64,000 nt of DNA, from the NCBI GenBank assembly GCA_013368375.1, contig JAACJP010000073.1, positions 1-64,000 of the forward strand. The letters run 5' to 3'. The notes under the pieces are model-generated. The model did not search any database, was not told where the DNA came from, and was given only the letters and a program-made list of their open reading frames with translations. Each line of letters starts with the position of its first letter. Positions within the stretch are counted from its first letter, which is position 1. Position numbers and translations under genes: made by a program. This document shows positions 30,258 to 40,141 of this stretch, piece after piece. Origin of the DNA: Tricholomella constricta (Eukaryota; Basidiomycota; Agaricomycetes; Agaricales; Lyophyllaceae).

Positions 30258-30268
30258 TTACCCCCTCC
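30258..30268 (-). other. Polypurine tract of B
   Basis: GGAGGGGGTAA on the minus strand, directly next to the 3' LTR. The same tract occurs in A (27132) and F (731). Confidence 0.85.
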
Positions 30269-30357
30269 TCAAGCGTCGAGCCACTGAGACGCGGGGCAGC
30301 TTTTCGAATGCAAGGAGAGTAAAGTTTTTTGTGTTTTTGTTCTCGCGTGTGCGCGGT

Positions 30358-30374
30358 CACGTGAGGGGCACGTG
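30358..30374. promoter_or_regulatory. Twin CACGTG boxes upstream of the antisense gene (copy B)
   Basis: CACGTG at 30358 and 30369 (11-bp spacing, one helical turn), about 105-120 bp upstream of the ATG at 30479. Candidate upstream activating site for the antisense gene. Confidence 0.5.
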
Positions 30375-30478
30375 CGGTCTAGATTGTTTGTGGGTCCTTG
30401 TGGGTGTTTTGAGGATCTCGGAGACCGAATAGAGAAAATTCCAGTTGTTTTTTCCTCTTCCAATCCTCACTTCTCTTC

Positions 30479-32513
30479 ATGTCGAGGTCCCACCAAGATT
30501 CCGCGTCCTCTGCCTCCGCTGCCCGAATTTTACACGATGAGGAATTGGCGCGCTTGTCCGCTGAAGATCGAGCGCGCGTCGCGTTCTTGGGCGTGCCCCA
30601 ACCTGCTTCTCCCACTTCCTCTCTACCTGAGATCGTCACTCTTATCGATGGGGGCGTTTCGACGATCCCTGACTCTTCCCCTGCTCCCTCTACGCCCCCC
30701 GTCCCTCGTCTCACCATCCGTCTTCCTAACCGATCTCGACAAATCCGGCGTCCTCGTTCCGTCACTCCTGAGGCCGAGTTTGAACTGGCTAGTGATCCTG
30801 TATCGCGTCCGGCGGCCACCTCCTTATCCTGGGGGTCGTTGTTGACGGATGCGATTTTGGCGGAGGTGTTGCGTACCGCTGTGCGGGTTCCTCCCTCCTT
30901 GGCATGGTGTGAGGCGCATGCGCCGGTAAGTGTCGCCCTCCTTCTGTGATCGAGTCGATCGCTTTAGCTGATTCCGTTTTGGGTTCTTCGTTAGTGCGAT
31001 CGTTGTCGGGGGCGTCAGCAGCCTTGTCAATTTCAGGAGGTCCGTCTTCGCGGGACCCTGCCTTGTGTTGATTGTCGTGCGGCGCACTCCTTGTGCTCGC
31101 TTTCGCTCGATCATGGCCTAGAAGTGGCGGCTAGGCAGTTGGGCATCCCCTTGGCGTGGCTTCAATCCCGTGTCGAAGGGTTCACTTTTTCTCGTACTGG
31201 TGTCGCGATGTCCTTCGTCGCCATCCGTCGTGTCTTGCGTGTGGCGCCGCCTTCTTTTCAAAACTCCCTTGTCTCCGTGCCCTCTGCGGAGGTCCTTTCC
31301 CTGACTTCGTCTTCTGGTGATGAGGCCGCCATGAGCGTTAGCCGTGTTTCGCCTCCACGCGCCATTTTTCGAGGTACCCAAGGGCAGGGTCGAAAATTAG
31401 TGTCTGTTAGTCGTGGGGGTGGGCGATCTGGTCTGCAGGGGCTGGGGAGGCGGCCTTCGTCCGTGTCTCGTTCCCCTTCCCTTTCTCCCACGGCGCCGAC
31501 TTCTCCTCTTTTGGCCCCTCCTTTGTCGGGCGCTACGCGCGCGGTGTCCCCCGATACTCCCCCTGTCGAGCCTCTCTTTTTAAAGGGCTCGTCTGTTTCG
31601 AATTCTCCAATGCCAGCTCTTCCAGCTCTACAGTCTTGTCCTCCCTCCATGTTGTTGTCGTCCCCCCTCGCTACCCCTGCTCCTTCTGTTCCTTCACCGG
31701 AGGCGTTCCTCCGTCTCCAGCGTCTCTACGACCAGGAGGTCGCGCGTGCTCAGGCCCTTTCATCCCAGGTTGAGCGTCTCGAGGCCGAGGGTGAACGCCA
31801 CAAAGGTCGTTTTCACGGAGTCCTATCCCAACTCGCCGACGAGCGTGAACGTCTTCTTCATCTGCAGGCGCAGACATCGCGTGCCGTGGAGGTCGTCGAT
31901 GTCGATCGTGACATTGAGGTCGAGGATCTGCGGATGCAGGTTGCGGGTTTTGAGGATGAGGTCGCTGGTTTACAGGGGCACGTTGTCCATTTGCAGGAGG
32001 TCCGGGACTTTTGGCGTGGTCATGCTTTGGACCTTCGCCTTCGCGTCGATGGTGAGTTCTCTTCCATTCCCTTTGTTTTCTCTTTCCCTCTTTCTGAAAA
32101 CTGTCCTAGCCCTTGACCTCACGCATACCGCCTTCGCGTCCGACATGTTCATCGCGGATGGTGCTCTGCGTCGCGCCCTCGTCGAGCTGGATGTGTCGCC
32201 AGTTCGAAGTATCATCGATGGCGCCCACAAGATTCTGGAGCGGCACTCGCTCCTTGAGCTTTTCCGTCCTCCTGTCGATCCCGAGGTTCCTTTCCCTGCG
32301 TTTGAGCACCTCCTTGCTCTTCACCGCGCCTCACTCACTCGTGAAGACGCTCTTGCCGAGTTCGTATCCCGGTCGCAGTTGATTGCCGATGACGAGCGGG
32401 ATATCGCATTGATGCGTCCTCTGGAGGTAGGGTTGATTGGGGAGGTGGGGGTTGTGGGCGGGGAGGGTTCTTCTGCTAGTGCAGGTCCCTCTAAGCGTCG
32501 GCGCATTGAGTAG
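30479..32513 (+). CDS. Intact antisense accessory gene of retrotransposon B, 621 aa, three exons
   Basis: Exons 30479-30925, 31037-32051 and 32110-32513; introns of 111 nt (GTAAGT...TTTCAG) and 58 nt (GTGAGT...CTAG). The phases join to one frame ending at TAG 32513. The protein has a short helical N-terminus (EELARLSAEDRARVAF) and a P/S/T-rich stretch. A cysteine motif (CVDCRAAHSLC, C-x2-C-x6-C) starts exon 2, then a helical segment, long disorder and a coiled coil (EVARAQALSSQVERLEAEGE to about LQEVRDFWRGHALDLR). Exon 3 is helical and ends in a basic, NLS-like SKRRRIE. It faces pol tail to tail. Introns can persist because the gene is antisense to the genomic RNA. Function unknown; a nuclear regulator is an inference. 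Confidence 0.75.
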
Positions 32514-32598
32514 TCTGTTCCTTCGGCGGTGTCTTGGTCTTGTGCATTTTATTTTGCTCAATATTTACAGTTTGAAGTTCGTTAGTTTTTCTTGATAT

Positions 32599-32631
<33 letters not shown>

Positions 32632-32728
32632 CTTGTGATGTTGTTGTCTTGGTGGTCGGTGTACATATAGAACAGAGTTCGTCTCCTTGGGAGATTTGCA
32701 TAATTTTCGTGATGTGCGTGAGTGTTCG
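32514..32728. other. Convergent 3' interval of B, with a 31-T run
   Basis: The spacer between the antisense stop (32513) and the pol stop (32729). It contains T31 at 32601-32631, which is poly(A) in the sense of pol; C has no such run at the matching place. No gene. Confidence 0.7.
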
Positions 32729-35700
32729 TTAAATCGTGGGGTCCCGTGGCTTTCTTGGGAAAAGTCGGTGGAACTCGAGGGCCATGTCTTTTGCTCCTTC
32801 TATATTCTCTGCTGGTTCCCATGTGTCGTCTTCGGGGCCGTACCCTTCCCATCGTACCAAGTAAAAGACGCGCCTCCCTCGTGTCCTGGAGTCTAGGATT
32901 TGTCCTACTTCATAGTGCTCTTCGCCCTCGACTTCGATCGTCTGCGGAGGTGGCTTTGACCTTCCTGGGAAGTTCTCGTGTTTGTGTTCTTCGAGTAATT
33001 TGACGTGGAAAACATTGTGAATTCCCTTCAATGCCGGAGGTAGTTCCAGACGGTACGCGTGGCTGGAGATCTTCTGTAGGATTTTGAAGGGGCCCAGTCT
33101 CCGGTGGTCCAGCTTTTTGGAGGGGCGTTTCGTTTTGATATTCCGGCAGTCAAGCCATACCTCCGTTCCTACGGCCCAGTCTGGTGTAGGGTCCCGTTTC
33201 TTGTCCGCAAATCGTTTGTAGGCTTCGTTTGCGATCTCTATCTCTTGGCGGAGGTAGTCCTGGAGGGTCCGGAGGTCGACGGCTACCTCCTGGGCTTCCC
33301 TTGCCGGTATGTCTTTTATAGAGATTGTCAGGCGGGGGTGATAGCCTTTGTTCGCAAAGAAAGGAGAGACTCCCGTGGTTGAATGGGTCGTATTGTTATA
33401 CGTGAATTCCGCCAGTGGGAGCTGTGTTCGCCAGTTGGTCTGGAGGTAGTTCACGTACATCCGGAGGTACTGTTCCAGTGTCTGATTTACTCGTTCCGTC
33501 TGGCCGTCGGTCTCCGGGTGATACGCGGTCGAAAGGTTCGATTTGATGTCCAGGGCTTTGCACAGCGAGCTCCAAAAACGGGAGACGAAGAGAGTGCCTC
33601 TGTCGGAGATGATGTCATCGGGTAATCCGTGCTTGGAGAAGACGTGTTCTAGGAACAGTTGTGCGAGCTCCTTCGCTGTGTCCGTTGTGTGACAGGGTAT
33701 GAAGATGCCTTGTTTTGTGAGGCGGCATACTACGACCAAGATGGCGTCGTACCCATCCGATTCCGGTAATTCCACGATGTGGTCCATAGATATGGAGGCC
33801 CACGCCCGTCGTCCGATCTGAAGCGGTTTCAGCAATCCATATGGGCTGTGGCGCGGGACCTTCGCTCTTTTGCAAGTGTGGCAACTTCGGACGTATCGGG
33901 TGACCTCCTTCCGTAATCCGGGCCAGAAATAAGTCCTCATGATGAGTTGTGTGGTCTTTCTGATTCCTGGATGTCCACGTAGTTTGTGATCGTGATGTTG
34001 CTGCAGGATGTCGAGGCGTAACCTGGAATGGTTCGGTACGTAGATTCTTCCGTCGCGAAGGAGTAGCTTGTGGTCGTCGGATAGTGAGAACGCGGAGGAC
34101 TCGTCTCCAGGTTTGGGTGCGTATTTCTCGAAGAAGTCATCTCGGGGTGCATTACGAACGTTGTTCAACAGGAGTTGTTCGTTTAGAATTAGGGATGCGT
34201 TCAACCGTTCGGGGGGTATGATGATGCGGTTATTGAACGAATTATGATCCTGTTCGAAACCCTTCTTAGGATATACGTCCGCTCGTCGTGTGAGGGCATC
34301 TGGCTTCGCTCCTAGTCTTCCCGGTCTGTAGTTTATTTGGAAGTCGAAGTTCGCCAGGCATTCCGACCATCGTGCTTGTCTGCGACTGAGTTGCTTGGTC
34401 GTGGAGAAGTACTGTAGGTTGTTGTGGTCGGAGTACACTTGAATGCGGTGGGGGGATCCCTCGAGGTAGGCTCTCCATTGTTTAAACGCTTCAACGATCG
34501 CTAGGAGCTCCTTATCGTAGATGTCATAGTTGAGCTCCGCGTCTATCATGGTTCTCGCATAGAAGGCGACGGGACGTAGGTCTTGCGATGTCTCGTCGAA
34601 TTGGGAGATGATTCCTGCTATGGCAAAGTCGGAAGCATCGCACTCTAGTATCACCGGTAGTTGAGGATCGAAGTGTCGTAGGATGGGTGCGGAGGAGAAT
34701 GCTTTCTTCAATAGCTCGAAAACTCCTTCGCATTCGGAATCCCATTTCCAGATTGTGTCCTTTTGCGTGAGTTTGTTTAGCCTCTTCGTTATGCCCGAGT
34801 AATTGTCGATAAACCGCCGATAGAAGTTTGCAAAACCTAGGAAATATTGGAGTTCCTTGACCTTCGTCGGTCTAGGCCACTTCCGGATCGCGTCGACTTT
34901 TCCTGGATCCATCTTTACTCCGCCAGGGGATACAATGACGCCTAGATACTCGATCTCCGTAGTGTGAAACGTGCATTTCTCCGGTTTCGCATGAAGGTTG
35001 TGTTTCCGGAGCCTCTCGAGGACCTTCCGAACATGTCCGTGATGTTCCTCTAAGGTCTCCGAGAAAACCAGAATGTCGTCGAGATAGATCACTACGAACA
35101 CGTCGTTCATGTCGTGGAAGATGTCGTTCATGAAGTGTTGGAACGTCGCGGGTGAGTTTGTCATGCCGAAGGGCATTACCAGGTATTCGAAAAGTCCATA
35201 ACGAGTGCGGAAGGCTGTCTTCCATTCGTGTCCCGGAGCTATGCGGACGTTGTTGTAGCCCACTCGGAGGTCGATCTTCGAGTATACTTTTGCTTTTTGA
35301 AGTCGGTCTATGAGGTCTCCGATCAGAGGTAGAGGGTAACGGTTCTTCTTGGTGATCCGATTTAATCCTCTATAGTCCACGCATAACCGGAGTGATCCGA
35401 CCTTCTTCTTTGCGAACAGTACCGGAGCTCCCGCTGATGAACTCGAAGGTCGGATGAACCCTTTACCGAGCATCTCGTCGATGTAATCCTTCAATGCTTT
35501 CAACTCCAGTTCGGACATGTCGTATATCTTTCCGAAGGGAGGCGACCTCCGTTTCCGGGTTGGTTTCCTCTTCTTCCTGTGTTTCTGTCGTTGGGGACGT
35601 TGCGGATTTCCGTTTGGGATGAGGTTTGAATTTGGACCTCGGAACGTTTGGAGGGAAGTAGTTCGGTGGGGGTGGTTTTCGGGTGCATTTCCGTCCCGTT

Positions 35701-36908
35701 ACCTCCTCTGGCGACTCGGTTGTCGGTGTTGGTACTTCCTCTTGGGGTTCGTTGGTGTTTGGGCGGGTGTCTTCCTCCTTCTTGATGTCGTTGGAGGTGT
35801 CTTTCTGGTCGTTATCGTTGTCCAGGATGTCCCTGAGGAGGGGTTGTTTTTCCGAAAGGGGGTTGGCTGGTTTCGGAGCTTCGACGTCTTCCTCCTCCTC
35901 AAGGGTCACGGTTCCCCATTGCGTCTTTTGGGAAAGCGATATCGCGGCTAGTCCTGCCCCTTGTTCCATGGTCATGGACATTTCCCGCCAGTCGATGTCC
36001 GGATTTACTTCCCGTAACCAAGGTAATCCAAGCACTACTGGTGTGGCTGGATGTAACTGTGTTATGAGGAGGTCGACCTTATACTCTAGTCCGTTCTCGA
36101 GTTTGATCTTTTCGGGACTATGGTGTGAAATGGCTCCGCCTCCGCTGGGGTTTCCGTCGAACAGTTGTAAGGTCATGGGGTTGGCGAGAGGTTCCGGCTT
36201 CGTACACGAGGATTTTGTTATGAAGTTGCCCGCCGCCCCACTATCAATAAGTGCCCGTAGACGCGTTGCAGATCCCTCCAACTGTACTTCGATCGTGAAG
36301 GAGCGAGCCGACCGCGAGGGTAAGCGTTGAGCTCCTGTACCTGTTGTTGTTGGAGCGACTTCCTTTTTTCTTCGGAGGTCCGGTAGTGATCCTTCGATTT
36401 TGCCGTTTGACCCCCGTCGTAGCATGATGCAGAGGTCTTTCCAATTTATGCGGGGGTTGACCTCCTTCAGCCATGATAGTCCCAGTACTATCGTTGCTGT
36501 CTCGTGGAGTTTCGTTATGAGGAATCTTATCCTCTGAGTGGTGCCGTCGCTGAATTCGACGTCGTTGGTGGTATAGTGTGTGATTTTGCCTGATGCGGAG
36601 AGTTCTCCGTCGAATAGGCAGAGGTTTATTGGGGGGTTGAGCTCCTCAAGGTGGAGCCCACGTGATGTCGCCATGACGGAGTCCATGAAGTTGTCGGTAG
36701 CTCCGCTGTCGATGAGCGTGTTTTCGGGATCTTCTCCTCCTCCGTTTGGCGTGAGGTGTATTAGGAATGCCAGTGACGAATGGGAGGAGAGGGTTACTGT
36801 GCGGGTGTCCGTTGTCGATAATGCCGTTGCGCGTAGTTTAGTGTTAAGGTCCGGTTTTAGGTCTTCGCGATTCAGAGCCCGGGCAAGTCCTGAATCGCCC
36901 CCGCGTTT
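32729..36908 (-). pseudogene. pol: Element B pol, defective (323-bp deletion)
   Basis: It follows the frameshift signal at 36911-36905 in the -1 frame. 36686-35463 encodes the two tandem retropepsins (second: ALIDSGAAGNF); 35518-32729 encodes RT (YLDD), RNase H (ECDASDFAIAGI), zinc domain, integrase and chromodomain. Compared with C, 323 bp of the linker between protease and RT are missing (junction near 35545), which shifts the frame and separates the halves. The RT carries KKKVGSLR, as C does, where A has KKKDGSLR. Otherwise the enzymes look complete. Confidence 0.92.
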
Positions 36909-36911
36909 CCC
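36867..36911 (-). promoter_or_regulatory. -1 ribosomal frameshift signal of B
   Basis: Minus-strand GGGAAAC at 36911-36905, then a 6-nt spacer and the inverted repeat GCGATTCAG / CTGAATCGC (36898-36890 with 36875-36867). Same as in C. Confidence 0.75.
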
Positions 36912-39753
36912 TCTTCTGTCTTGTGATGGAATTCGAAGATGTCGTCGCCGATGAGGTAGGTGGCTCTGCCCATGGCGTTTGCTGTTGGGCAGTCGCGCAT
37001 CCAGTGTTCCAGGTCACCGCATAGGATGCAGGCCTTGTCTCGAATTCGTTGTTGCTTTACGTCTTCGTCGATCTTCACCCAGGGGCGTGTTGACTTCTTG
37101 AACCCGAAGTTGTTGGCTTGTAGGGCCTCCTCGTCGTCCCATGCGATTTCCTGGTCTTGCGCCTTACCTTCCCTACCTGAGTCCGGGTCCTGATCATGAC
37201 TTTCGGCGTTCAAGCGTGCGTTCCTGTTCCCTTGAGCCGTTTGCGGCGTCGTGCGGCTTGCGGGTCCGGCCGAAGGTCCCATCGGAGGTCGTGCGGAGGT
37301 GTTGGGGGCGTTCGCGTTATTCGCCCAGAGGGGTTTGTAGGACTCTGGATTTTCTATGCGATGTTCCCAGTACCTCCGATCGATTTGAGTGACCAGATCT
37401 CGGTAACCTTCGTAGGTTTCGGGGCTTGGTGTGATGGCCAGGACGTTGAGGATTCGCGGGGGGAGCACTTTCCGGAGTGTGAACTGCAGCGCTACCCAGT
37501 TCCAACCTGTTTCGTACGCTTCTTGTTCGAACTTGACGATGAATGCTGTGAACTTTTCCCAGTCCTTCATTTTCAGTCGCGAAATGTTGTTCTCGGCTTC
37601 CACTCTCGAGTTCGGTATTCCGAAGCGTGATCCTAGTTCGTGTACGAATCCTTCCCAATTCGTGAACATTGGGTGTTGGGGGTTGTACGTGAGTTGCAGT
37701 CGAAAGTAGTCCATAGCTCCGTCCTTTAAGTAGGAGCTCGCGAATGACACCTTCAGGTGGTCCTGTTCGTAGGTGATCGCCTTGGCTTGAAACATTACTA
37801 GGCATTCCGTGACGAAGGTCTTCCATCTCCTCGGTTCTTTTCCCGTGAAGTGGTCCGGTTTCCTGATGTCGATCTTCGATTCCAGGTTTAGGAGGTGCCG
37901 ATACTGTTCCGGGGTCAAGTTTTGGTTTGGGCCTAAGAATTGTTGCGGTGGAGGTGGGGGTCGTTGGGGGTTTGCGAAGTGGCCTCCCCCTTGGTTTCCG
38001 GGCGGGCCTCCTCCTCCTCCTCCTCCGTGACCTCCCCCTCCCCATCCTGGGCCTCCTCCTCCCCATCCGGGACCTCCGTGGCCTCCCGGGCCTCCTGGTC
38101 CTTGTGGTGGTCCGTATCCTCCGTGACCTCCCCCTCCTCCAGGACCTCCTGTTCCTCCGGGGCCGTTTCCCCAATAACCTCCTCCTCCCCCTCCTGGTCC
38201 TCCGGGACCGTTTCCCCATTGAGATCCTCTCGGGGTAGGTGGTCCCGAAGATCCCGGAGGTGGTTGGGGCTGTGGAGGTGGTCCGTTGTACTGAGGGATT
38301 GGTCGTCCGCCGGGTATTGGTGGGGCTGGTCCGCGGTTGTAGTCAGTTCTGTATTGTTCGAACTGGGGGAACTGTTGTTGGGTCCCTTGCCTTCCTTCGA
38401 GGATGTTCACATTTTGACCGGGGCTGGGGTCCGCTCCGAGTCCCCGTCGTTCTCTTGGGGAGATGGGGCGTGGGCCTTGCGGTGACCTCCTGTTCTGAGT
38501 CGCCAGGTGAGGTGGTGTTTGGCGCCAGTCTTCTCGTGTCCTTGGGGGTGCTCCTCCTTCTTCCCGGTTTTCTTCGCGTAATTCGTAGCTATGAGTGTAC
38601 GATAACGGCGTTGGGACTCCTTGTTCCGACGGAGGTAGGGGAATATTCTCGGGTTCCCTCTGAGGAGCTCCTTCTTGTCTTGCGGAGGTCTGTTGTAGGC
38701 CTTGAAAACCCGAGTTTGGCCTGGAAAACGGTCCTTCGAAAGAGGGATTCTCTTCGGGGATCCTTTGCAAATTGTGGGCTCCCCAGAACCCGAACGTCGG
38801 AGCTCTTCGAGTGTCCGCCCCCAGCGTGATGGTGGGTTCGAACCTTTCTTGACTAGGAGTTGCGTTTCCTTGGTTCATCCTCCGAAGTAGAGCAGAGGCC
38901 GACTGCGTATTGACGGTGCTCGTCGCTCGTGGAGGTTCCTCGAATCTCATTTCGATTCTGGAGGGAATTGGTTCCTGAATTGGCATGTGGAAAGAACGTC
39001 CCGCGCTTTGGGGGTCGGAGAATCTTCTTTCGTCGTTGGATGTCTGGATTTCCCCAGCCAGAGCGCGCAACCTTCGTTCGTTTCCCCCCATTTGTAGCAA
39101 CACCGTCAGTTGTGGGGGCAGTCGATGGGCTTCGTGCAGTTGTACGGTCGACAACACGAGATTGGCCCATTGTTCAGGTGTCCTGGGTTGGTGGTCCATC
39201 CCCATGGTTTCGACCAGGAGCTCGTGCGCTTGACGTGAAAACTCCTCTCGCGACATGCGGAGCTCGTATAGTATCCGCTCGTGGTCTGAGCCGTGCAGGA
39301 AGGGGTTTTGTTGTCGAGCGAATTGTCCCTGTGCCTCCTCCCGCGCCCTATCCCTCCTTTGGAACATCTCCGGGTTCCTCAGTCTGTCGTAGTACGACCC
39401 GGGAGTCTGGTTACTCGATGGCGGAGGTCCGGAGGTCGTTGTTGATGGTGGTAAGGGGGATAGTTGGGGGTAGCGAGTTGATAGGACGGGTTGAAAACGT
39501 TTGAGGGGGTTCGGGGTAGGGGTCGTCGAGGGTCTTGACTGACAGAGGAAAAGTCCCCCTCATGTTGACCGGGTTGGAAGATCTGTTGTTCCAGCCTGGA
39601 CCTGTTGGGTCCGAAAGTCCCTTGCATCGGAGGTCCTGTTGAGGCAGGGGAAGTTTCGAAAGGTGGTGGTGAAGGTCTCCTTTGAGTGAAGGAAGGACCT
39701 TCGAAGTTTTGATAGCGGATGGTTGTGTTGGGCTCCACTATCGTCGAGGACAT
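36872..39753 (-). pseudogene. gag: Element B gag, one-base frameshift
   Basis: ATG at 39753. The first about 100 residues match C, then a C6 run is C5 (near 39460), which shifts the frame. The remaining Gag is open from 39367 to 36872 and includes the Gly-rich segment, the capsid domain and the CCHC knuckle (CILCGDLEHWMRDC). It would need the missing base to be functional. Confidence 0.9.
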
Positions 39754-39770
39754 GTCCGGTGGGTGGGAGG

Positions 39771-39781
39771 ACCTCGATATT
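39771..39781 (-). other. Self-priming site of B
   Basis: Minus-strand AATATCGAGGT one base inside the 5' LTR. It is complementary to the 11-nt LTR segment at 40036-40026, about 31 bp downstream of a TATA-like CATATATG. Confidence 0.7.
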
Positions 39782-39782
39782 A

Positions 39783-40141
39783 TGTTAGGACTCTGTGTAG
39801 CACGCCGGTTACAGAAGTGTTCTGGAACCACCGAAGCGGACAGGCCTGACGTTCGTTGAGGAAGACGGCCTTCGAATAGGATATCCGGAGGTCGTGAGCG
39901 TCGACGAAGGCGTTCACGAGAGCGTTTACGAGAACGTGTGAAGCTCAAGAGATACGAGTGAAAGAAACAGAATAGATTGAGAGTGGAAAAGAAACCGAGA
40001 ACAGAGACTAGTCGTAACAATAAGCAATATCGAGGTAAGGTGTCAAAGAAGAAAGTGGTGTCATATATGTACCGCGGACGTGCGTGGGAAAGCGTAGAAG
40101 GTGGGAGTTTTAGGGGTGGTCGATTAGGGACGGTCGTGACA
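39783..40141 (-). repeat. LTR of B (5' LTR)
   Basis: 359 bp, the partner of 29899-30257. It carries the TATA-like box and the primer segment in the minus sense. Confidence 0.96.

Larger units (their letters stand above)
29899..40141 (-). mobile_element. Element B: young full-length A/B/C-family element with intact antisense gene
   Basis: 10,243 bp. The 359-bp LTRs (29899-30257, 39783-40141) look identical. The flanking duplication is GCTGG (29894-29898 and 40142-40146). It sits in the pol of A. Apart from its defects B is nearly identical to the opposite-facing element C. Gag has a 1-nt deletion in a C6 run, and pol lacks 323 bp that C has, so B needs help in trans. Its antisense gene is fully open. 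Confidence 0.96.

Noticed and set aside
32598..32852. ORF with a lysine run at the end of B pol
   Set aside because: Created by the 31-nt homopolymer; the true pol stop is in another frame.
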